Shown here: piece by piece, positions 57,227 through 64,000 of the stretch
How positions within the stretch are numbered: the stretch's first letter is position 1
Layout of the letters: the number at the start of each line of letters is the position of its first letter
Source of the DNA: Bdellovibrionales bacterium
GTDB lineage: Bacteria > Bdellovibrionota > Bdellovibrionia > Bdellovibrionales > JAMPXM01
Reading direction: 5' to 3'
NCBI GenBank assembly: GCA_016713885.1
Contig: JADJOF010000001.1
Span: 558,001-622,000, forward strand
DNA: 64,000 nt
Made by a program: the position numbers and the translations under genes
Notes under the pieces: model-generated
The model's database searches: none
Told to the model about the DNA's origin: nothing
Seen by the model: only the letters and a program-made list of their open reading frames with translations

Positions 57227-57472
57227 GTGAAATCGATGAACCGACAAGATCTCGAAAAGACGATTGTTCTGGCCTATGAAAAAGAGTTCGGAGCGTCGGC
57301 GATGAATCTCGACGCGGATTTTAATGCGCTGGGATTCAACTCGTTGCAGCGTGTTCGGCTGCTTTTTGTTCTAGAAGAAGCCCTCAATGTCGATCTTGCT
57401 GATCTCAATCTCCACGAGTGCCACAATTTACGCGAAGTGATCGACCGGCTTGATCAGTCGCCTACATTGTGA
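57227..57472 (+). CDS. Acyl carrier protein 1
   Basis: An acidic 81-residue four-helix protein. The phosphopantetheine site reads FNALGFNSLQRVRLL; the Ser is present and the usual Asp before it is Asn. GTG at 57227 has GAGGGGG seven bases upstream; the in-frame ATG at 57236 is an alternative. The KAS gene precedes it by 19 bases. Confidence 0.8.
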   Translation: MKSMNRQDLEKTIVLAYEKEFGASAMNLDADFNALGFNSLQRVRLLFVLEEALNVDLADLNLHECHNLREVIDRLDQSPTL

Positions 57473-57574
57473 AGGTACGGTTGAATAATATTGTGGCTAT
57501 TGTGTTAGTTAGTTCTGTTTAATATGGGCACGGTCATATGATGGTGTACTCAACAAACTAGTCAGGAGGTTAGA

Positions 57575-57835
57575 TTGGAAAGTGTCGACGACGTAAAAAC
57601 GAAAATAGGGGCATTTGTGAAAAACTATCTGGAGCTAAGGGGAGCTCCGGTGACAGAGGTCACAATGACGCAATTTAATGGAGACGTTTTTGATTCCCTG
57701 TTCCAAGTGGAAATAATTCTTTTTCTAGAGGCAACCTATAAGATTGAATTTGTCGGGGACCTCAATGATTCCGACATTTTTAAGTCGATTGATTCGGTTG
57801 CTGCGACCGTAAATGAGTTAAGGAGAGAGAAGTGA
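57575..57835 (+). CDS. Acyl carrier protein 2
   Basis: An 86-residue acidic protein with GDVFDSLFQVEIILFLEATY around the phosphopantetheine Ser (canonical FDSL-type site). The TTG at 57575 has AGGAGG with 7-base spacing. It differs strongly from carrier 1 and its message overlaps the next start (ATGA-type, 57832-57835). A 102-base gap before it, AT-rich, may contain a separate promoter; no clear hexamers. Confidence 0.78.
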   Translation: MESVDDVKTKIGAFVKNYLELRGAPVTEVTMTQFNGDVFDSLFQVEIILFLEATYKIEFVGDLNDSDIFKSIDSVAATVNELRREK

Positions 57836-58464
57836 GAGCCGAGAGGGTATTTATTCCCGGTGTATTCGGCTTTTCAGAAGAGTTAACCGTTCTCTTAGAG
57901 CAAATTCCAAGTTCGGCTGAGCTCTTTTTTTGCGGAAACTACTTCAATTACGGACCGAATCCATTAGAAGTTTTCACATTGCTTGAAAATGTCAGACGTG
58001 CTCGCCAAGTCAGATTTTTTTCTAGTAACTATGATCGTTCTTTGTTGATTGCCTGTCGAGGAGCGGAACTGGCTTTACATGAAAGGCCCGAATGGATATC
58101 TCCATACTATGGAGTCAGCACAGTGCTGTCAGGTCTTGGGCTGGATATGTGGGGCTTTGCCGATCATAGAAGTAGTGAACTTAGAAAACAGATAAAGGAA
58201 CGTTTTGAGCAGGTAGGAATATTAAAATACCTTGGACTGCCGTCTCTCGACGCGATGAACCTGGAAAAAATGAGGAGACTTCTGCCATCGGTCTGTCCGT
58301 TCGGAGACAGAATTATTGCAGTCGACGAAGATTCTAATATCCATTATTCATCAATAGGGCCGGCGGACTACTATAGAAAAAAGTTTTTACCATGGATGTA
58401 CCAGGGTTTAAGTGAGAAAATATATTCTGGTCGCTACCCCGTCTTCTTTGGGCAGAACCAATGA
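57832..58464 (+). CDS. Metallophosphoesterase-like protein with metal ligands lost
   Basis: The protein aligns in order with serine/threonine-type phosphatases: VFIPGVFGFSEELTVLLEQ sits where GDIHGxxxxLxxLL should be, ELFFCGNYFNYGPNPLEVF where GDxxDRGPxSxEV should be, and RFFSSNYDRSLL where GNHD should be. The expected GD, H, GD and H residues of the two-metal site are replaced (PG, F, GN, Y), so catalysis is unlikely; a binding or regulatory role is inferred. The length is 210 aa. GTG start overlaps carrier 2 and its stop overlaps the next gene. Confidence 0.6.
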   Translation: MRAERVFIPGVFGFSEELTVLLEQIPSSAELFFCGNYFNYGPNPLEVFTLLENVRRARQVRFFSSNYDRSLLIACRGAELALHERPEWISPYYGVSTVLSGLGLDMWGFADHRSSELRKQIKERFEQVGILKYLGLPSLDAMNLEKMRRLLPSVCPFGDRIIAVDEDSNIHYSSIGPADYYRKKFLPWMYQGLSEKIYSGRYPVFFGQNQ

Positions 58465-59102
58465 GTCTTCAAAAAGAGACCAAAAAATACGGTGCGATGG
58501 ATCCCTCGGCCGTCGATCATTTCATTGGTACGAATAGAGAACTATGGAACGACAGTGTCTTTCGGCAAAAGGGCGTTGGCATCTTTAAGAAAACCGAATC
58601 GATCCTAATGCTATTTGATTCGGAGAATCCCTTTTCGTATGTACCAACTTTTAATAGCAGATGTAGCGGGCTATTCGAATTGATTATTCCAACCCTTTCC
58701 ACGATTGAGTCATGGGAAAATATCGGCGGTTTTTGGTCAAGAGTGATTGCGGCAAATTTGCTACCGAGATCGACAATTCCAATTCACACCGACAAGGGGT
58801 TTCACCTCACGTATTCAAAAAGATTTCATTGGGTTATTAAGTCTAATCCGGGTGTGGTATCGATTGTTGGAAACGAAAAGCTCTATTTTGCGCCAGGCGA
58901 AATTTGGCAGATTAACAATCGTCAGAGTCATTCAATTGAAAACAACAGTGATGACAATAGAATTCACATCATAGCCGATTTCACGGTTGATCAAGGTCCA
59001 GGTATGGATTTTCCGGCCGAATTTGAGCCCGGGAGTGATGATTACAAATACTTTCAACTGCGTGCTCGATTGAGTGGGCGAATGGTTAACCGATATTTAT
59101 GA
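58461..59102 (+). CDS. Aspartyl/asparaginyl beta-hydroxylase-like 2-oxoglutarate oxygenase
   Basis: A cupin-fold 2-oxoglutarate/Fe(II) oxygenase: LLPRSTIPIHTDKGFH supplies the HxD iron ligands, APGEIWQINNRQSHSIENNSDDNRIHIIADF the distal His and the Arg that binds 2-oxoglutarate. The length is 213 aa. These enzymes usually hydroxylate Asp/Asn residues of peptides or modify small molecules and lipids. In this gene string it is the likely oxygenating step. It overlaps both neighbours by four bases. Confidence 0.75.
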   Translation: MSLQKETKKYGAMDPSAVDHFIGTNRELWNDSVFRQKGVGIFKKTESILMLFDSENPFSYVPTFNSRCSGLFELIIPTLSTIESWENIGGFWSRVIAANLLPRSTIPIHTDKGFHLTYSKRFHWVIKSNPGVVSIVGNEKLYFAPGEIWQINNRQSHSIENNSDDNRIHIIADFTVDQGPGMDFPAEFEPGSDDYKYFQLRARLSGRMVNRYL

Positions 59103-60479
59103 AGTCTCCTTACCATTGGAGAGTGTTAATCAATACGGCGGCATTTAGTGCTTTGCTGGGGCTATCAGACTTTGCGTCATGGCCTCTGGTTGCCGTCGGA
59201 ATACTAGTCAGCTGCTTTTTCGCCAAAAAACGAGATATCGTTTTTGCCGGGCTCACCATTTATGGGTGGCTTTTTACGGTTTACCCATGGGCCAGCGTGG
59301 GCCGAATTGGAAAGTCCGGTTCTCTGGATATCCCGATGGATCTGCGACTGGCTTCCATTTGTTTTGGAATAGTTTTTTGCCTCTTTCTTGCCAAAGTTTA
59401 TAGATTTACAAAATTTAAAGTCAGTCCGGTGGTCATCACCTTTAGCAGCCTTTTGACTCTCTATTTGATAGCGGAATGGTCCGCATTGGAGCGATATCGA
59501 TTCAGTTTACTGATCATATGTGTCTGGCTGACACAGTTGGCATGGCATTTGGTCTACCATCTCGACGAATACACGAGACGAGATATTCCGTTGATAAAAA
59601 AAATTGGTTTTCAGTTTCCGTTCTGGTCGCCCGTGATATTCCCAATATTTAGCTATTCAGAATTTGAGACAGTGCCGACAAGAGAGGTGATCATGGAGAG
59701 CCAAAAAAGTGGCCTTCGATTGGCTCTTTGGAGTCTTGCTGTCTATGGATTTTTTTTTGATTTTGATGACAGTGGTCTACGATCACAATTCTTTTGAATG
59801 GCTCAGGTTTTTTCCAAGCCTCCGCTTCGAGAACATATTTTTTTTGAATTACAATGAACTCAAGGTGAAAAATATTAGCCGGGCCGGCTATTGGGGTCGA
59901 CTTGTTTTGGATATGTATGTTTTCGTCGTTAAGATCACATACTATTCGGGGATGCTTGTTGCGGCGACGAGAATGTTTGGATATCGAATGAGGAGGAATG
60001 TTTACAAGCCGTTTTCGGCGACCTCTTTCCGACAAATTGTTCCACGGACGATGTACTACTACGGCGAGATGATTAAAAAATACTTTTTTTTCCCATTGTA
60101 TCGCCGATGTACTTTTATCAAAAGCATGAGGACGCGCCTATTTGTTGTCACTTTTCTATCAGTTTTTATGTCGGCAATCGTCTTTCATTTCTTTAGATAT
60201 CTAGGTCTCTCTTTGGGGACTGATGATCTTTTATTTTACCGCATAGTTTCGTCGTCACTGTACTATTTTCTGTTGTCGCTTGGCATTTCGATTTCGACGG
60301 TAAAGTCGGTTACGTTGCCAGCGAAACAAGATCGACGTAATTACGTTGGGGCCGTGCGCATCCTCGGGCTCTATATTGCAATCATGCTTTTTGCAGTTAT
60401 CCCAAAGTATTTTAATACATCAGTGAGCGAAACGATGAATATTGTATTTTATATGCTTGGTTTGTCTGTAAGTATTTAG
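59099..60479 (+). pseudogene. MBOAT-like membrane protein, frameshifted at T9
   Basis: Starting MKSPYHWRVLINTAAFSALLG, the first frame gives seven or so membrane helices and ends at 59797. A T9 run at 59750-59758 follows AVYG; with eight T the frame continues LILMTVVYDHNSFEWLRFF into the second frame, which runs to 60479 and contains KITYYSGMLVAATRMFGYRMRRNVYKPFSATSFRQIVPRTMYYYGEMIKKYFFFPL and IVFHFFRYL, in the style of membrane-bound O-acyltransferases (P-x-A-x-S/F-x-x-F ... single His). Joined length 459 aa, a normal MBOAT size. Only one base separates split from intact. MBOAT assignment is by pattern; acyl transfer from an ACP would suit the locus. Confidence 0.55.
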
Positions 60480-60535
60480 AGTCGAACTAGATCGTTGGCT
60501 CACTGGCTGAGCAGCTACGGAAGGCTTTCCAAGCG

Positions 60536-61003
60536 TTGAATCAAATTAAAAGAGGCCTTATCATTCTTCTGATTATACTTGGTTCGGTGAGGCCGATTTT
60601 GATGATTTGTCGTCTATCTCGGCTTAACAGCGCCTTACAAAGTCTGGTCGTTGCGCCGAGCCCGCTTGTTTTCACAGAGAGATTCTTTTTTGTCGATCTT
60701 ATGGCTAAATTTGAATTTAAACACGAGCCTCCGCGGATAGTGAGAGTAAGTTCAAAAACTTCAGTAGAGGACCGATTTGGCTATCGATCTCGCCCGCTCT
60801 ATCTGGCTCTATCCAGGCCGCATCTCTTAAAGCCCGAAGTACTTGATGGAATTCTTAGATTCTATTTTTGCTATCCTTCTTTTGCGTGGGAAAAATACGG
60901 ACTGACTAAGGTTCCAATCAGTGTGCAGTTGTTTTTTTTAAACCCAACCCCGGAAGACTTTCGTCGATCTTCATTTAGCGTGCTATGTGAGGAGAAAAAT
61001 TAA
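60536..61003 (+). CDS. Small protein of unknown function with N-terminal membrane segment
   Basis: The 155-residue open frame starts TTG and encodes GLIILLIILGSVRPILMIC as a membrane helix, then a charged soluble part (RIVRVSSKTSVEDRFGYRSRPLYLALSRPH). No motif was recognised. Ends within the start of the next gene (16-base overlap), so it is co-transcribed. The start is uncertain: GGAAGG lies about 14 bases before the TTG. Confidence 0.5.
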   Translation: MNQIKRGLIILLIILGSVRPILMICRLSRLNSALQSLVVAPSPLVFTERFFFVDLMAKFEFKHEPPRIVRVSSKTSVEDRFGYRSRPLYLALSRPHLLKPEVLDGILRFYFCYPSFAWEKYGLTKVPISVQLFFLNPTPEDFRRSSFSVLCEEKN

Positions 61004-61847
61004 ATCTACAATCACATCTATTTGCGATTTTCAGAATTACTCTAGGACTGTATCTCGTATATCTTTTTTTCATCTTGCGCTTCATCGTGTGGAAATTCTC
61101 CATATGGGGGGAATGGGCTATGATGGTCTATTGCAAGAGGCGGGGACCTGGACTCGTTGGACCTTTTTTGTTCCGAACTGGGGAGTTGATGTTTTTCTTG
61201 GTCTAGGAATGACAGCGTCATTGGGAGTCTTGACGGGATACAAACGACGGCCATGTGCCATTTTTATATGGTTGAGTTTAGTTTTGATTTTTGCACGTAA
61301 CGCTTTGATCAAGAATGTCGCAACTGACTATGTTGGCTGGCTTTTACTGGCGAGTGTTTTTGTTCCGACATCAGAGAGTATTGCCGGAGCTAGCCCAAAT
61401 AAGGATGAGGAGTTTTCTGTTCCTCCGATTTTACTGACAGGCGCTTGGTTTGTATTAACATCTACATATACCATGAGTGGTTTATATAAACTGAGCTCTG
61501 AGTTCTGGCGCACCGGTTTGGCCGTCGGGATAATCTTGAATTCGTATGTCGGCCGAGCGGGCTCAATTAATGAAATGATATGTCAAATGCCATGGCTAAC
61601 ATATCTTATGACATGGTCGGTAGTTTTTTTTGAAACTGTGGCTTTTGTGTTTTTCTTCAAGAAAGCTTGGCGTTGGGCTCTTTGGCTCGCTACCGCGCTT
61701 ATGCATGCTTCAATCGGAGTTCTGACAACTATGAGTGATCTTTCAATGAGTGTATTGCTTTTTCATCTTTTCCTATTGGATCCGAAATGGATTGAGTGGA
61801 TCATTCTTAAAAAGAGGCGTCATTCAAGACTGTATTCCAATGCTTGA
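60987..61847 (+). CDS. HTTM-domain (gamma-carboxylase-like) membrane protein
   Basis: Multi-span membrane protein of 286 residues. The pattern is that of the HTTM domain shared with vitamin K-dependent gamma-glutamyl carboxylase: an N-terminal RISFFHLALHRVEILHMGG, NWGVDVFLGLGM, ARNALIKNVATDYVGWLLLASVFVP and GAWFVLTSTYTMSGLYKLSSEFWRTGLAVG. GTG start at 60987 lies inside the preceding gene. The chemistry of bacterial HTTM proteins is mostly unknown. Its stop overlaps the following ATG by 8 bases. Confidence 0.7.
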   Translation: MRRKIKSTITSICDFQNYSRTVSRISFFHLALHRVEILHMGGMGYDGLLQEAGTWTRWTFFVPNWGVDVFLGLGMTASLGVLTGYKRRPCAIFIWLSLVLIFARNALIKNVATDYVGWLLLASVFVPTSESIAGASPNKDEEFSVPPILLTGAWFVLTSTYTMSGLYKLSSEFWRTGLAVGIILNSYVGRAGSINEMICQMPWLTYLMTWSVVFFETVAFVFFFKKAWRWALWLATALMHASIGVLTTMSDLSMSVLLFHLFLLDPKWIEWIILKKRRHSRLYSNA

Positions 61848-62450
61848 AACAGATATTGAGTTGTTTTTTAGAGCGGGCAGACCATATGTACAAGGTGCCG
61901 ATATTTTGATTCGATATATAGCCGTCTTAAATCTCAACAGACATCGGTTGAATGTATAGGCATTGAGCTAAAAATATTTGAACCAGTTAAATCTGGTATT
62001 CTGATTCAAAGAGCCGATGCTCAGCGGCAAAGGGCCATTGGAGACCTGAAAATTTCTCTTGGGAGCCAGAGTTCGGAGTATGTTTTGCTTGAGAATGGGA
62101 AGCTCGCTGTTCCGATGAATTGTCCAGACGAGAGGGTCTTGTTAAAAGAATTCGATATTTTTTCGATGGAAGAAGCGACGTTCAATAAAGTGACTGAATT
62201 TTCAAATACGTTTTCGCTTGTCGCACTTCAAAAATTGATGCTTCAAATGCAGCCTTTTTTTGCGCCTACGGGTAAATGGTATTTCGCTTCGTTGGGGCTT
62301 TCTGATTGTGCGCGTTTTTTTAGAGCGGAAAAAGTCTCGGTTCGATGCCGAGTTATTTCCAAACGTTTTTCGAAAGCTATCATCAGAATTGACGGTGACG
62401 TGTTGGGAGAGTTTATTTGTATTTATAGAGACGAAACTACGTCTGAATGA
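61840..62450 (+). pseudogene. Possible hotdog-fold protein, frameshifted
   Basis: The ATG at 61840 starts MLETDIELFFRAGRPYVQGADI; the rest of the protein is in another frame: SRLKSQQTSVECIGIELKIFEP, then from 62085 to 62450 EEATFNKVTEFSNTFSLVALQKLML ... FFRAEKVSVRCRVISKRFSKAIIRIDGDVLGEFICIY. Restoring one T at about 61906 gives 203 aa. The C-terminal RCRVxSxRFxKAxIRIDGxVxGE resembles dehydratase/thioesterase hotdog strands, but no catalytic residues can be named. It completes the ten-gene string, followed 70 bases later by the second rhodanese-like gene. Confidence 0.45.
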
Positions 62451-62523
62451 AGAGCTGGGAGAATGGTTGGACATTTTTAATACATAGCCAACGCAGGGCT
62501 ATGGTCGGAGCAATGGAGCTGAG

Positions 62524-63660
62524 ATGAAAACGAGTGTGATTGATGCGCTTCTTGTTGCTGTGATTGCGGTTAGTGCTAGTTTTGTTGGGTACCGTCTCTT
62601 CCGTGGCGGCGCTGGAGCAGGTGTACCGCAGGTGCAGTCAATCGATAAGGTAACAAGCCTTGAGAAGACTCAAAGAGACGTTGGTGTTCAGGAACCAGCT
62701 CCAATAGCGCCTATGCCGCGGCAAAAGAATTCATTGGCACGGCGAGAAATGAGCGGTCTCCTGATGTCTATGCGGACTTTTAGTCCGCAAGAGTGGCAGG
62801 AGCAAAAGAACCGACCATCGTTGTCAACCTTTGGCGTCAGTCAGACCGATGCCTGCAAAGAAACACCGTGGAAACGGCTTGTTGGAAGATCAATTTTGAA
62901 GGAAGAGGTATCTTCAAAATTTAGGAATGGAGATATCCAGTTTCTTTTTGAATTGTCTGAGAAGTATTGTATTCGAAAAAATTCCGCCATTTCTATCTTT
63001 TCATTTGGACATCGTCTGGATGGACCTGTCTTTTCCTATGAAGGAATTGTAACTGTTGAGGAAATTTTCCAGATACCAGTGGATATGATTTTGACAGCAC
63101 TGAAGCCAATCATGAATTTGCCAGAGGAAGAGTTGAGTAAGTCGATGAGAATTATTGCGCAGGCGCACAGTAGTTCGATTACCCTACTGAAGATTTCAGC
63201 CATCCATGCTGGTACGCCTGAAAATAGGGAAGACTTGCCTGTGCCACGTTTTACCGCTGGTGTAACGACATTGCGCACGCAGGGCGCAGGCAAGTGGTTT
63301 TTGAGGCATAGAGACGCCGTCATTGTCGATGTTCGAAGTCGAGAAGAGGCCGCGCAGACCCCCGTCAGGTACAATGGCCTCGTTCTGTCGGCACCCTATG
63401 TCGTTTCTGGTGACAGTTTGAGTTGGAGGTTCAATTGGGATCGGACTGTTCGGCAGGTGAGCGCAGACGACTTTGATGTTTCAAGGGTTTCAAAACTGAT
63501 TGAGGGCAATCGACCAATTGTGTTCGTTGGAGCGGCTCCTTTCGACGGGCGTCCTGTTTGGGCGCTTTATGAGTTTATGAAACTCGAAGTTCTCAATATT
63601 GATGTTGTCTGGTTTTATGACGGCGCATCATCGCTTAACGATGTCATTGGTAAACATTGA
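62524..63660 (+). CDS. Membrane-anchored rhodanese-like protein 2
   Basis: A 378-residue protein, intact. Residues 6-26 (IDALLVAVIAVSASFVGYRLF) form an anchor, followed by a Pro/Gln linker, a middle domain with two Cys (ACKETPW, KYCIRKN) and a C-terminal rhodanese-like domain (FLRHRDAVIVDVRSREEAAQTPVRYNGLVLSAPY). The active-site loop is VGAAPFDGRPVWALYEFM, with no Cys, and the end reads VDVVWFYDGASSLND. It has the same length class, order and missing Cys as the protein at 52746-53847, so they are paralogues. The two bracket the biosynthetic-looking genes, facing away from them on the left and with them on the right. Confidence 0.75.
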   Translation: MKTSVIDALLVAVIAVSASFVGYRLFRGGAGAGVPQVQSIDKVTSLEKTQRDVGVQEPAPIAPMPRQKNSLARREMSGLLMSMRTFSPQEWQEQKNRPSLSTFGVSQTDACKETPWKRLVGRSILKEEVSSKFRNGDIQFLFELSEKYCIRKNSAISIFSFGHRLDGPVFSYEGIVTVEEIFQIPVDMILTALKPIMNLPEEELSKSMRIIAQAHSSSITLLKISAIHAGTPENREDLPVPRFTAGVTTLRTQGAGKWFLRHRDAVIVDVRSREEAAQTPVRYNGLVLSAPYVVSGDSLSWRFNWDRTVRQVSADDFDVSRVSKLIEGNRPIVFVGAAPFDGRPVWALYEFMKLEVLNIDVVWFYDGASSLNDVIGKH

Positions 63661-63734
63661 TTAACTGTCACTGAATCTAGTTAAGCCCGATCTTTTTGAG
63701 TTCGATGGGTACTGCCTCTTCGTCTTGAATTTTT

Positions 63735-63998
63735 TTACTTTTTCTTTGCGGAGGACGATCCCTGCGCTTCGGTAGACTTTGAGTTAGATCTTGCAAGCAA
63801 TGTCTTCATATATTGCACTTCATTTTCTTGTGCGACGATTACCGAGATGGCGAAGTTCTTCATTTCTGAGGATTGAGAATGAACAATCAATGCGTGCGCC
63901 ATGTTAATCGCACCTTGGTGATGAGCAATCATCATTTTTAGAAACATCGAATTCGGATCATTCTTTTTTAGATCGACTACCGAAATGTCTACGTCCAT
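63735..63998 (-). CDS. DUF305-family protein, probably truncated by window end
   Basis: The C-terminal part of a DUF305 (ferritin-like, metal-associated) protein: FLKMMIAHHQGAINMAHALI with the HHQGAI motif, then IVAQENEVQYMKTLL, and a Lys/Ser-rich tail. Only 87 residues are visible; typical proteins are longer, so the start likely lies beyond base 64000 and the Met at 63998 may be internal. DUF305 proteins are often linked to copper and metal stress. Confidence 0.7.
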   Translation of the reverse strand: MDVDISVVDLKKNDPNSMFLKMMIAHHQGAINMAHALIVHSQSSEMKNFAISVIVAQENEVQYMKTLLARSNSKSTEAQGSSSAKKK

Positions 63999-64000
63999 GA

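Overview
The window looks like a chromosomal segment of a free-living Gram-negative bacterium of the Bdellovibrionota (Bdellovibrio-like) kind. This is inference. It rests on lipoproteins with Bdellovibrio-style signal peptides ending FQNC, a J-domain/RodZ-type helix-turn-helix protein beside a MinD-like ATPase, LpoB/COG3014 and TonB envelope genes, mreB, and a canonical rpsB-tsf-pyrH-frr-uppS-cdsA-rseP block. No rRNA, tRNA or CRISPR array was seen.

Layout. 0-6.7 kb (+): M20 peptidase (cut by the window edge), astA, a broken astD, mltG and a frameshifted DUF885 lipoprotein. 6.7-8.1 kb: a small exported VCBS-like protein and a nitroreductase, both with single-base frame breaks. 8.0-25.1 kb (-): long housekeeping runs: pgeF, rluD, J-domain protein, MinD-like ATPase, tsaB, rseP, cdsA, uppS, frr, pyrH, tsf, rpsB, then a flavin oxidoreductase, a CFI-box protein, priA, an exported protein and galU. 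25-29 kb: lipoprotein, beta-barrel protein, a 42-aa basic protein whose ribosome site lies in a hairpin, and a TonB-like protein. 29.3-33.3 kb: an eroded IS, a barrel lipoprotein, an AhpD-like protein and a haloperoxidase gene with an internal stop. 33.5-41.6 kb: cell-wall hydrolase, nagZ, dipeptide-type ABC permeases, an exported Pro-rich protein, a TadG-like protein, a phosphatase-like secreted protein and an SCP2-like protein. 41.7-49.7 kb: mreB followed directly by a sigma-like and an anti-sigma-like gene, a histidine kinase, a one-TM protein, a RadC-like protein, lpoB and a COG3014 lipoprotein. 49.7-52.7 kb: a GNAT-like protein and an apparent lnt gene split by a complete IS256-family element (inverted repeats plus a 10-bp target duplication) that has also lost its catalytic part.

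52.7-63.7 kb is the most unusual region. Two paralogous membrane-anchored rhodanese-like proteins without the catalytic Cys flank a compact gene string: OYE/FadH-type flavoenzyme, ketosynthase, two acyl carrier proteins, a metallophosphoesterase-like protein with its metal ligands replaced, an Asp/Asn-hydroxylase-like oxygenase, an MBOAT-like membrane protein, a small membrane protein, an HTTM-domain protein and a possible hotdog protein. From about 57.5 kb the DNA is visibly AT-richer than the rest. I read this as a candidate undescribed acyl/polyketide-type biosynthetic or lipid-modifying locus; its product is unknown.

Caveat. At least ten genes carry single-base frameshifts or single in-frame stops, and in each the total length is restored by one or a few base corrections, often in short homopolymers (G7, T9). 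The housekeeping blocks at 8.0-26.5 kb and 33.4-49.7 kb are clean. Real decay, phase variation and sequencing error cannot be separated from the sequence alone.
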